Shown: positions 24,666-32,056 of the stretch, piece by piece
How positions within the stretch are numbered: the first letter of the stretch is position 1
How the letters are laid out: each line of letters starts with the position of its first letter
Virus record (IMG/VR): IMGVR_UViG_3300037485_001059
Coordinates: 1-32,280 of that record
DNA from: a virus
Strand: one strand, 5' to 3'
DNA length: 32,280 nt
Program-made: the position numbers and the translations under genes
The notes under the pieces: model-generated
Seen by the model: the letters and a program-made list of their open reading frames with translations, nothing else
Told to the model about the DNA's origin: nothing
Databases searched by the model: none

Positions 24666-25185
24666 GGTATCCTAAATTTTTAGCATTATGTAATATTTTT
24701 GATGGATTGATTTTTTTAATTAAAACTGCAGGGTTTCCTTTATATACTCCCCACTCTTCTGTATCTCCCATCAGCAAACTACCTGCAGTAAGTAACACAC
24801 CTTTTCTTAAAATCGATCCTGGTAACACAATAGCATTTGTTCCTATATTTGAAAATTCTTCCATGATAACAGGTCTATTGATTTGTGTTCCTTTATATTC
24901 GGGGGGTATCATTGCTCCAAATAATCCACTATCATCAAAACGATCTGAAGCGCATACAATTCTTGCCCCGGCCATTATATTATTAAAACCCTTACAGGTT
25001 AAGTAAGAATTTTTTCCACCTATAATAGTTACATAAGGACCTATATGTGTATAGGATCCGATTTCCAAGTTTACAGTACAATAAACACCTTTATCTATTG
25101 CTACATTTGATCCTAAAATTGATAAAGAATTTTTAAAAACTGTATCTGGATCTATTAAAATATTTTTTTTATCAATATCAATCAT
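24655..25185 (-). CDS. Left-handed beta-helix acyltransferase (hexapeptide repeat)
   Basis: 176 residues with the [LIV]-G-x-x-x-x periodicity of the trimeric LbetaH acetyltransferases: SILGSNVAIDKGVYCTVN, LEIGSYTHIGPYVTII, FNNIMAGARIVCAS, then NRPVIMEEFSNIGTNAIVLP and VLLTAGSLLMG, ending GVYKGNPAVLIKK. It matches the NeuD/WbbJ/FdtC-like O- or N-acetyltransferases. It probably acetylates an amino-sugar or a sugar hydroxyl, which would suit an aminotransferase in the same operon. Its ATG overlaps the methyltransferase stop (ATGA). Confidence 0.85.
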   Translation of the reverse strand: MIDIDKKNILIDPDTVFKNSLSILGSNVAIDKGVYCTVNLEIGSYTHIGPYVTIIGGKNSYLTCKGFNNIMAGARIVCASDRFDDSGLFGAMIPPEYKGTQINRPVIMEEFSNIGTNAIVLPGSILRKGVLLTAGSLLMGDTEEWGVYKGNPAVLIKKINPSKILHNAKNLGYHEI

Positions 25186-25790
25186 ATAGAATTTAAAAAT
25201 TCGTCCACAGATATTAAATTAAGCAATTTTTTCTTGTTGAGATGAAAAATATCATAAGTTAAATCGTATGCATCTCTTTCTAGTGGCAATGCCGTCAATA
25301 TCTCTTGATTACCAAAACTTATTATACCACATCCATAATCAGTGTCAACTACTTTCATATTTAAATCTGTTCTTTCTGTTTTTAATTTAATCCATGCTTT
25401 CCAGCAATCCCCTGTCCACTCACCTGTGAACCCTTCTACACCATCGGGAATTGGGTACCTTTGCATTATTTCTGTGTGTGGGTTCATATCGTGGCACACA
25501 ATAAAACCATTGTTATTTAAAACAGCTAAAGAATTAATAATATCCTGATACACTTGCTCACACCAATGTAAGCCGTCAACAAAAATTATATCAAAGTTTT
25601 GAGTATTTTGTTTAAAAAAATCATCAGAAGTTAAAGCAAATGATACTGGGAAATTTGGCATTGGATCTACAGATATTTTATTTTCACATCGAATATTTTG
25701 AAAATTTACACCGTCTCCCATACCTATTTCCAAATAATTTGTTGCATTAACTTTGTCAATCAGTAATTGTATAATATTTGTCCTATCCAT
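25182..25790 (-). CDS. Class I SAM-dependent methyltransferase
   Basis: 202 residues of the Methyltransf_24 type. Motif I is YLEIGMGDGVNF (19-30); the acidic residue after beta-2 lies in KISVDPMP; the motif FDIIFVDGLHWCEQVYQDI is typical of this group; and a later GFIVCHDMNP carries the conserved HD. It could methylate a sugar (terminal capping) or another product of the island. It follows the 302-residue glycosyltransferase by 2 nt. The target is unknown; no DNA-methyltransferase motif (DPPY/NPPY) is present. Confidence 0.85.
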   Translation of the reverse strand: MDRTNIIQLLIDKVNATNYLEIGMGDGVNFQNIRCENKISVDPMPNFPVSFALTSDDFFKQNTQNFDIIFVDGLHWCEQVYQDIINSLAVLNNNGFIVCHDMNPHTEIMQRYPIPDGVEGFTGEWTGDCWKAWIKLKTERTDLNMKVVDTDYGCGIISFGNQEILTALPLERDAYDLTYDIFHLNKKKLLNLISVDEFLNSI

Positions 25791-25792
25791 TT

Positions 25793-26701
25793 TTAAATTT
25801 TAAAAACCTCCTTAATGTTTTCATTCCATAATACGGCACCACAAATTAAACCCGATAAACGACCAAAAAGATAATTTGATTTTGCTAACAGTTTGGTTTG
25901 CATAATAGCTTCTTCACCTAATAAACGACAATGATTTTCTCGTTTTTTACTAACATTCATCCAACAAGGAACTCTTTGAAGATATTCATCTGTTTCATCC
26001 GTTCTTCTAAAAACATCAGGAATAAAATATGAATTTGGAAATTTATTACTTATTTTTTCAACATATTCTGTTTCATCACTTACTATAAATAATTTTGTTA
26101 TTTCAGGGTGTTTATTTAAAATATTTTCAATATTGTTTAAATAATTATCAATAGTAACGTAACCATACTCTGGATTATGCCAAAAATTAAATTCTGAACC
26201 TCGAGCCATAATACCTAAAACAATTTCATTTTTAAATTCTTTTTCATAAATATCATTCACTTTATCCAAAATGTATTGTTTTGGTGTTATATATTTTTTA
26301 TCAATTGATTGCTGTACATTGAGAAAAGGCGCATTATTAAAATAATGTTCTCTATGGTCTATAAAATTATTTCTCTGTAATGGACTCTTTATTATGTTTT
26401 CTGGTGAAACGTTTAATTGGTATGGTATTTCCTGATCAAACCAATAATCAAATGGATTTAACTCATCGTTGATTGGCATATTACCACCAACAATATTTCC
26501 ATAATCTATAATTGGATCAAATCCGTCTACAAATGTTGTATTAGCCCAAGTAATATAAGGAACCGTATCTTCATGTTGTCCATTATTTTTTTGATTTTCA
26601 AATTGTATTAACTTTTCTAAAACAATTCTATAATTTGAAAAAAACCCACTTCCTATACCACCTTCATTAAAAATTGGTGAAATTGTATAATATTTTTTCA
26701 T
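25793..26701 (-). CDS. O-fucosyltransferase-like glycosyltransferase, tandem copy B (302 aa)
   Basis: It shares with the next upstream gene nearly every block: the N-terminal FFSNYRIVLEKLI, the pattern PFDYWFDQ, QYILDKVNDIYEKE, LGIMARGSEF (O-FucT-like H-x-R-x-G-[DE] loop), FIVSDETEYV, FRRTDET, RENHCRLLGEEAI, YLFGRLSGL and the ending CGAVLWNENIKEVFKI. It is therefore a tandem duplicate. The R-G-x-E loop and LFGRLSG are typical of the GT11/O-FucT-like GT-B fucosyltransferases. Its ATG overlaps the upstream copy's stop by 4 nt. Confidence 0.75.
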   Translation of the reverse strand: MKKYYTISPIFNEGGIGSGFFSNYRIVLEKLIQFENQKNNGQHEDTVPYITWANTTFVDGFDPIIDYGNIVGGNMPINDELNPFDYWFDQEIPYQLNVSPENIIKSPLQRNNFIDHREHYFNNAPFLNVQQSIDKKYITPKQYILDKVNDIYEKEFKNEIVLGIMARGSEFNFWHNPEYGYVTIDNYLNNIENILNKHPEITKLFIVSDETEYVEKISNKFPNSYFIPDVFRRTDETDEYLQRVPCWMNVSKKRENHCRLLGEEAIMQTKLLAKSNYLFGRLSGLICGAVLWNENIKEVFKI

Positions 26702-27582
26702 ATTTTAAAAACCTCTTTAATATTTTCGTTCCATAATACTGCACCACAAACTAAACCAGATAAACGACCAAATAAATAATCACATTTTGCTAAAAGCTTG
26801 GTTTGCACAATAGCTTCTTCACCAAGTAAACGACAATGATTTTCTCGTTTTGTACTTACGTTCATCCAACAGTGAATTTTATTAATATATTCCATAGTTT
26901 CATCTGTTCTTCGAAACACGTCAGGAACAAAATAAGAATTAGGAAAAGCCTTTGATAAGGCTTCGATATATTCCATATCTTCACTTACAAAAAACAATTT
27001 ATTAATCTGAGGATTTTGATCTAATACTTTTTGTATTTCTTTTATATAATCTTGTATATCAAAAATCCCATACATTGGATGATGAACATTATACTCTGTT
27101 CCACGAGCCATTATACCTAAAGTAGTATAACCTTTTAATTCTTTTTCATAAATGTCATGTACTTTATCCAAAATATATTGTTTTGGTTTTAAGTATAATT
27201 TATCTATAGTCTGTTGTCTAGTTAATTGGTCTGGTATATCAAAATAATGTTTACCGTGATCTATTACATCTCCAGAAGTATTACGAGTGCAATCTATTAT
27301 AATATCTGTTTCTGTTGGTATGCGTTGATCAAACCAATAATCAAATGGATTTCCATTTGGTACCAATACACTTGTCTGTCTTGAATAATTTAAGATATCG
27401 TTTGTATTTGGAGTAAAACCTTCCACCCATGTAGTTTTTCCCCAATCAATATATGGAACTCCATCACCACCAGTTTCATGATGATATATAAGTTGATCTA
27501 AACAAATTCTATAGTTTGAAAAAAAACCATATCCATAACCCCAACCATGATAAATTGGTTGTATCCTATAAATTTTAGCCAT
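26698..27582 (-). CDS. O-fucosyltransferase-like glycosyltransferase, tandem copy C (294 aa)
   Basis: Paralogue of the adjacent 302-residue gene: RIQPIYHGWGYGYGFFSN at the start, PFDYWFDQRIP, LGIMARGTEYNVHHP, FFVSEDMEYIE, VFRRTDETMEYI, RENHCRLLGEEAI, LFGRLSGL and the identical last 16 residues except none visible. Divergence is concentrated in the central acceptor-side segments, as expected if the copies attach to different acceptors. The ATG overlaps the cupin stop by 8 nt. Function by family pattern only. Confidence 0.75.
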   Translation of the reverse strand: MAKIYRIQPIYHGWGYGYGFFSNYRICLDQLIYHHETGGDGVPYIDWGKTTWVEGFTPNTNDILNYSRQTSVLVPNGNPFDYWFDQRIPTETDIIIDCTRNTSGDVIDHGKHYFDIPDQLTRQQTIDKLYLKPKQYILDKVHDIYEKELKGYTTLGIMARGTEYNVHHPMYGIFDIQDYIKEIQKVLDQNPQINKLFFVSEDMEYIEALSKAFPNSYFVPDVFRRTDETMEYINKIHCWMNVSTKRENHCRLLGEEAIVQTKLLAKCDYLFGRLSGLVCGAVLWNENIKEVFKI

Positions 27583-27994
27583 TTAAAAATTCCTTATCCA
27601 ATGATTGCCCTTCATATGGACCAGTTTTGTATTCATAAACAAACGTACCCTCTTCTAAAATCTCATAATTATGTCCACCCTCTAATGTGAAACTGGCATC
27701 ACCTGGCAACAAAATACATTCTGTTAATAAAGTATTATCTAAATCATAAAAAATGCATTTAACACTACCAGTAATAACGACCCAACTTTCTTGGGCAATG
27801 ACATCTCGGGTTCTATTTTTCCAAATATGTTTATGTGGTCTAAAGGTTTTACCTTTTTCCATTTGTAATCTAGAACATTGTATAAAATTGGTTTCTGGTA
27901 CTATATCTTCTCTAGATACAATCATATCTTCTTTTTTGACAACAATATGTAATAGTTTAGTAGGATCGATTTTGGAATAAAGTTTTGTAATCAT
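27575..27994 (-). CDS. Cupin-fold protein, possibly sugar-modifying (139 aa)
   Basis: The start is ATG at 27994, which overlaps the GT11 stop as ATGA; a longer frame from TTG 28012 is less likely. Cupin motif 1 runs from FRPHKHIWKNRT through QESWVVITGSVK (HxH and the conserved Glu equivalent). Motif 2 has PGDASFTLEGGHNYEIL with the downstream metal His. The ending EYKTGPYEG-x-x-x-DKEFLN is typical of small cupins found in phage and bacterial sugar clusters. It might isomerise or bind a nucleotide sugar (FdtA/RmlC/WbuC-like), but the sequence does not decide this. Confidence 0.75.
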   Translation of the reverse strand: MITKLYSKIDPTKLLHIVVKKEDMIVSREDIVPETNFIQCSRLQMEKGKTFRPHKHIWKNRTRDVIAQESWVVITGSVKCIFYDLDNTLLTECILLPGDASFTLEGGHNYEILEEGTFVYEYKTGPYEGQSLDKEFLNG

Positions 27995-28788
27995 ATATTT
28001 TGTAGTTCCCAATTAGCTGCTAGCAAGTCATTTGTATTTAAGTGTTCTAAATTAGGTCCAAACCACTTTGAAGGAACAAAAACCCTTTTATGATTCTTAT
28101 TCAACCATGCACCCCACCAACCAAAAGTGGAATTGGAAAGTATATAATTTTCACCGTAGGTCATCAAAAATAAATCAATATAATCCTTATTTCCATCAAT
28201 AAAAATATATTGATCACCTATAAAGTATTTTTTGCACAAATCAATATCATCACTAAAAATAATATATGGTAAATCGGAGTTCAATTTATCTACACAATTT
28301 AAAAAATACTCTATTGGTATATTATAATGATAATTTGGATTCTTTAAAAAATCTCCAAATCTAACATGTATAACATTAAATTTTTTAGGCAAGGTATTTA
28401 AAATGTCATTTATAGTTTTTTGAATCTCTTCAGAAATTGTTAAATAATTTATTATATCATTTTTATATTTTATAAAATATTTTTCACTTTGAAAAAAACC
28501 ATCTACTATAGAGTCGTTTGGTGGTACAAAATCATAATAATGAAATGGGTATTGATATACTGTTAATTTTGTTTGTGGACGTGTAGTTTTACAATTTTTA
28601 AAAATATTTAAATAATCTTCTGCATAATTTAATTTAGGATTATGTACTGTTTCTAAATTCAAATAATTTAAATGAGCGTTTAAATTTGGAAAAGATGCTT
28701 CGGTATTATTTTCTTTAGCCAAAGCATATGCTGTTGCTATTTGAAATAGCATATTACATAAACCACCTTTTAAGTTACAGTATATCAT
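27991..28788 (-). CDS. GT11 family alpha-1,2-fucosyltransferase-like
   Basis: 265 residues with all GT11 landmarks: N-terminal CNLKGGLCNMLFQIATAYAL (the GGLGNQ-x-FQ donor loop with Cys for Gly), HVRFGDF (141-147; HxRxGD motif) and SNSTFGWWGAWL (218-229). FSDDID matches the DD step of the fold. GT11 enzymes attach fucose through alpha-1,2 links. It is the third gene of the island from the promoter, 2 nt after the GT25-like gene. It is one of the most secure identifications in the island. Confidence 0.93.
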   Translation of the reverse strand: MIYCNLKGGLCNMLFQIATAYALAKENNTEASFPNLNAHLNYLNLETVHNPKLNYAEDYLNIFKNCKTTRPQTKLTVYQYPFHYYDFVPPNDSIVDGFFQSEKYFIKYKNDIINYLTISEEIQKTINDILNTLPKKFNVIHVRFGDFLKNPNYHYNIPIEYFLNCVDKLNSDLPYIIFSDDIDLCKKYFIGDQYIFIDGNKDYIDLFLMTYGENYILSNSTFGWWGAWLNKNHKRVFVPSKWFGPNLEHLNTNDLLAANWELQNI

Positions 28789-28790
28789 CT

Positions 28791-29387
28791 TTAAATATTT
28801 TTAAAGTAAGTAAATTCTTTATTTAAAGAACAATCTTGATAAAATAAAGGTTTATTAATAGAATAAGTATCATGTTTTGTCTGTAATATAGCATATAGTT
28901 CATCAAACGGTCTTTTATTAACAAACAATTGTTCTATAATACTATTTGAAAAACTTTTTGCTATCGTTTCATCTGAATAATAAATTGCATGTGTTGAACA
29001 CATATATTTTACTTTGTTCAGTTTGTCGTTTACATTTTCAAATACTGATCCAAAATTTTTACTGGTTCCACTTTTTAGTCCCCACGAAGATATACCAAAA
29101 TATGTAAGAGCATTTTCTGGTAATTCTTGAATGGGGTCAAACCACTCAGTAGCTCCAACATCATCTTCTAATATGATACATGGAAATGTAGCTTTATCTA
29201 ATACTATTTTATGGGATAACGCACATCCAATCCAATAATTGGATCTATCCTGTATTTTGATTGCATCAACAAAACTCCAATTATTAAAACCCAATTTGTT
29301 TAATAAGTTTGAAGTATTATTTCTTCGCTCAGTTGCATCATTTACAGATATCACATACGTTTTTATATTTCTTATATCAGTTTGCAT
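28791..29387 (-). CDS. GT25-like glycosyltransferase (198 aa)
   Basis: The pattern is that of GT25 (LPS/collagen beta-glycosyltransferase): YVISVNDATERRNNTSNLL, VDAIK, then GCALSHKIVLDKA (G-C-x-x-SH) and the DxD-like IILEDDVGA (EDD at 74-76). A CSTHAIYYSDETI segment matches the later conserved block. The start at 29387 (or 29393) is chosen because the longer frame from 29444 would overlap the GT32 gene by 68 nt; the chosen start overlaps by 11 nt. GT25 enzymes include glycosyltransferases that modify hydroxylysine in collagen, of interest beside collagen-like phage fibres, but family membership alone does not show that target. Confidence 0.78.
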   Translation of the reverse strand: MQTDIRNIKTYVISVNDATERRNNTSNLLNKLGFNNWSFVDAIKIQDRSNYWIGCALSHKIVLDKATFPCIILEDDVGATEWFDPIQELPENALTYFGISSWGLKSGTSKNFGSVFENVNDKLNKVKYMCSTHAIYYSDETIAKSFSNSIIEQLFVNKRPFDELYAILQTKHDTYSINKPLFYQDCSLNKEFTYFKNI

Positions 29388-29997
29388 ATTCATAACCACT
29401 GTTTGGTGTAGTACCCCAATATTGTTTTGCGTAAATTTTACCACTTCCCCCGTATTCTAGCCCCGAATAATGTCTTGGTATAAAATACCAACTTGGATAT
29501 ACGGTTATAGGATATTTGGTTTTATAGGCAGTATCAGTAAGCAGAAGTGGTCCAGTAACCTCCCATGTTGCTAATGGTGGATAATTCATATCTGGATATT
29601 GACTAATTCTATTAATAATAGTTTTCATCAACTCACATCCTTTTTCTGAAGCCAAGTACCCATTTGCCATAAGACCTCTTCTGGCATTTTCATTTTCCCA
29701 ACAACAAAAACAATGGTTGTTTATTAAACAATCATCTAATGGATTGATACATTCTGAATCTGCATCAATAAAAAATCCACCTTCTTCATATAAAAGTTGA
29801 TACCGCAGTATGTCTGCTTTTCCTGCTAAAGATGGACATTCATCAAATTGTTTTTTACAAAGTAATTCTGGAAGATTGTCATCTGTCCACAATTTATGTT
29901 GCCATGATGGATTTTTATCAATCCATGTTTGTATGAGCGAGTTGGGTCGTTTAGACTGGTCACCAACCCATATTTGATGGATAATTTTTGGAATCAT
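29377..29997 (-). CDS. GT32-family glycosyltransferase (DXD sugar-binding)
   Basis: 206 residues: IPKIIHQIWVGDQSKRP, WQHKLWTDD, AGKADILRYQLLYEEGG (58-74) and FIDADSE (the DXD motif, 78-80), the classical GT32/Gly_transf_sug order. The C-terminus contains TGPLLLTDT and SWYFIPRHYSG. It is the first gene of the island, with a GAGG SD 5 nt before the ATG and a sigma70-like promoter at 30012-30039. GT32 enzymes commonly act in capsule and LPS synthesis. Confidence 0.9.
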   Translation of the reverse strand: MIPKIIHQIWVGDQSKRPNSLIQTWIDKNPSWQHKLWTDDNLPELLCKKQFDECPSLAGKADILRYQLLYEEGGFFIDADSECINPLDDCLINNHCFCCWENENARRGLMANGYLASEKGCELMKTIINRISQYPDMNYPPLATWEVTGPLLLTDTAYKTKYPITVYPSWYFIPRHYSGLEYGGSGKIYAKQYWGTTPNSGYEYAN

Positions 29998-30011
29998 ATA
30001 ACCTCATGTTA

Positions 30012-30039
30012 AATATAATACAACTTATAAAGATGTCAA
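30012..30039 (-). promoter_or_regulatory. Sigma70-like promoter for the 15-gene glycan island
   Basis: Minus strand: perfect -35 TTGACA (30034-30039), 16-nt spacer, -10 TATATT (5/6 match, 30012-30017). A 14-nt gap with SD GAGG leads to the GT32 ATG. It is the only obvious promoter for the whole overlapping operon down to 19059. Confidence 0.65.
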
Positions 30040-30048
30040 GTTATTTAG

Positions 30049-30076
30049 TTGACATTTTCTTGACTTCTACTATACT
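30049..30076 (+). promoter_or_regulatory. Sigma70-like promoter for uvsY
   Basis: Plus strand: perfect -35 TTGACA (30049-30054), 16-nt spacer, -10 TATACT (30071-30076), then exactly 6 nt (GTCTTT) to the ATG of uvsY at 30083. The predicted +1 is the first base of the start codon, and no SD exists, so the message should be leaderless. Confidence 0.7.
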
Positions 30077-30082
30077 GTCTTT

Positions 30083-30520
30083 ATGAATCTAGAAGACCTT
30101 AAACTCAATATTGCCAAAGACGCATCTGTTGACTCATCAGAACTGGGAAACGAGGCTATCAGAACACCTCAACTGCACAGTAAGTATCTGTGCCTACATG
30201 CCGACTTTAAATTGATTTTATGTAAGGGTGTGAATGATCTAGCCATTCTTAAACTTCGTAAGTGGAAGATCTTTACGGGTAAGGCAAGTCGAGAAGAACT
30301 AGAGGAATGGGGAGAGGATCCAAACGGATTAACCCTATTAAAGACCGATGTGGAAAAGTTTATAGAGGCTGATCCAAAAGTTATTGAACTAAAATTGAAG
30401 ATTGCTGTCATCGAAGTTAAGGTTAAGATGGTTGAAGAATTTTTAAAAGTTCTCAATAATAGAAACTTCTCTATTAAGTCCGCTATTGATTGGTTTAAGA
30501 TGACTCAGGGTATCGTGTAA
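30083..30520 (+). CDS. uvsY: UvsY, recombination mediator
   Basis: A 145-residue protein (T4: 137) that helps UvsX load on single-stranded DNA covered by gp32. The N-terminus MNLEDLKLNIAKDASVDSSEL parallels T4 MRLEDLQEELKKD, which fixes the start at the leaderless ATG. A long helical, Lys-rich C-terminal region (EFLKVLNNRNFSIKSAIDWF) resembles the T4 pattern SRGFAIKHIQD. Its partner UvsX is not in the window. It is divergent from the glycan operon and followed 18 nt later by uvsW. Confidence 0.9.
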   Translation: MNLEDLKLNIAKDASVDSSELGNEAIRTPQLHSKYLCLHADFKLILCKGVNDLAILKLRKWKIFTGKASREELEEWGEDPNGLTLLKTDVEKFIEADPKVIELKLKIAVIEVKVKMVEEFLKVLNNRNFSIKSAIDWFKMTQGIV

Positions 30521-30526
30521 TCTTAC

Positions 30527-30534
30527 CATAAATA
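30527..30534 (+). promoter_or_regulatory. Late-promoter-like box CATAAATA before uvsW
   Basis: CATAAATA (7/8 to TATAAATA) ends 4 nt before the GTG of uvsW, in the 18-nt gap after uvsY. In T4, uvsW is known to be expressed from a late promoter, so this fits the conserved timing. The start site would fall within a base or two of the GTG. Confidence 0.5.
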
Positions 30535-30538
30535 TTGA

Positions 30539-32041
30539 GTGGATGTAGAAGTTGAATCTGTAGACGAAGTTCGTTACTATATAAAAACAGAAAAGGGCGT
30601 TAAACAAGAACTGAGAGATTATTTCTCGTTCATGATTCCCGGTGCTGAGTATATGCCATTGTTTAAACGGCGTATATGGGATGGTAAAATACGATTATTT
30701 GATATTCTATCTTCCACCCTACCAAGAGGTCTTAAATCTTACCTGAGTAAGTTTTGTAAAGACCGTCAATACACTTTAAATATTAAAGAGAGCAGGAATC
30801 CCCTATGCATAACGGAGGAGAAACTTCTGGACTTTTACGAGACACTGAAAGTTTCTGTAAAGAAGCAGCGGGTCAAAATGCACCCCCACCAAAGCCAAGC
30901 AATTCTTCACGCTATCAACGCTCACCGGTGTGTAATAATATCTCCGACAGGTTCTGGAAAAAGTTTAATAATCTACGTCTTGCTCCGCTATCTGCTATCC
31001 GTAATAAAATCAGACAGAAAGATTTTAGTTTTGGTTCCAACCGTAGGGCTGGTTACACAGATGGAAACAGACTTCTTTGATTATTCAAAGACAGATCCTT
31101 CTTGGTTATCACGAAAGTATATTCATAAAATTAGTGCTGGACTAGAAAAAGACACCAACAAACAAGTAATTGTTTCTACTTGGCAGTCTATATACAAGTT
31201 ACCCCGAGAATGGTTTGATCAGTTTGATGCTATCTTCTTTGATGAGTGTCACCAAGCCAAGGCAGAATCAATTAACCTAATTGGTCAGAAGTTAACCAAA
31301 GCATGGTTTCGTATTGGTACTACGGGCACACTAGATCAAACACAAGCACATCGTTTAAGCATAGAAGGCATTCTAGGACCTGCTGTACAATTTATCCAGA
31401 CAAAGAGCCTAATGAACAAAGGATTGCTTGCTACTCTTGCTGTTGATTGTATTGTATTGAAGTATACAGATCAAGAGAAGCAGGATATGAAGAAGCAAAA
31501 ATATCCTGATGAAATCAAGACTATAATAAGTAATAGTAGGAGAAATGAATTTGTCAAAGAACTCGCAATTCACACCAAAGGCAATACACTCATCCTCTTC
31601 AACTATGTCGAGGGACACGGGAAACCTCTCCACGCTCTCATTGAAGCAGCAGGAACAGATAAGAAGGTATATCTTATTCACGGAAAAACAGAAGGTGAAG
31701 CAAGAGAATCCATTCGCCGGATCGTGGATACACAAACTAATGCCATATTGGTTGCGAGTTACGGTACTACTAGTACTGGGATTAACATTGTCAACATTGA
31801 TAATCTTATACTCGCCTCTCCTACTAAATCTGTAATTCGTTTGCTACAGAGTATTGGTAGAGGTTTACGGGTATCTTCTAAAAAGAAAACTTTGAAAGTT
31901 TATGATATCGTTGATGACCTTTGCTACATGTCATACAAGAACCATGTTTATAGGCATTTTGAAGAACGAATCAAAATTTATAAAAAAGAAAAGTTTGATT
32001 ACAGAATAATGTCAATGCCACTACCTACCGATGATAAATAA
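30539..32041 (+). CDS. uvsW: UvsW, SF2 RNA-DNA helicase
   Basis: 500 residues (T4: 587 in its longer form). A helicase that unwinds R-loops and branched DNA and drives the shift from origin-dependent to recombination-dependent replication. N-terminal domain: LRDYFSFMIPGAEYMPLFK and WDGKIRLFD, as in T4. Helicase motifs: SPTGSGKS (Walker A, to 142), DECH (235-238), TGTLD (motif III region) and QSIGRGLR (motif VI). The start is GTG because a stop codon (TGA) lies directly before it in frame; no SD is visible. It ends 15 nt before the next gene. Confidence 0.95.
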   Translation: MDVEVESVDEVRYYIKTEKGVKQELRDYFSFMIPGAEYMPLFKRRIWDGKIRLFDILSSTLPRGLKSYLSKFCKDRQYTLNIKESRNPLCITEEKLLDFYETLKVSVKKQRVKMHPHQSQAILHAINAHRCVIISPTGSGKSLIIYVLLRYLLSVIKSDRKILVLVPTVGLVTQMETDFFDYSKTDPSWLSRKYIHKISAGLEKDTNKQVIVSTWQSIYKLPREWFDQFDAIFFDECHQAKAESINLIGQKLTKAWFRIGTTGTLDQTQAHRLSIEGILGPAVQFIQTKSLMNKGLLATLAVDCIVLKYTDQEKQDMKKQKYPDEIKTIISNSRRNEFVKELAIHTKGNTLILFNYVEGHGKPLHALIEAAGTDKKVYLIHGKTEGEARESIRRIVDTQTNAILVASYGTTSTGINIVNIDNLILASPTKSVIRLLQSIGRGLRVSSKKKTLKVYDIVDDLCYMSYKNHVYRHFEERIKIYKKEKFDYRIMSMPLPTDDK

Positions 32042-32056
32042 ATTAGGAGGGTTACT

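Noticed and set aside
25182-25790. Methyltransferase as a DNA methylase for restriction evasion
   Set aside because: No NPPY/DPPY motif; the sequence matches small-molecule Methyltransf_24 enzymes and sits in a glycan operon.
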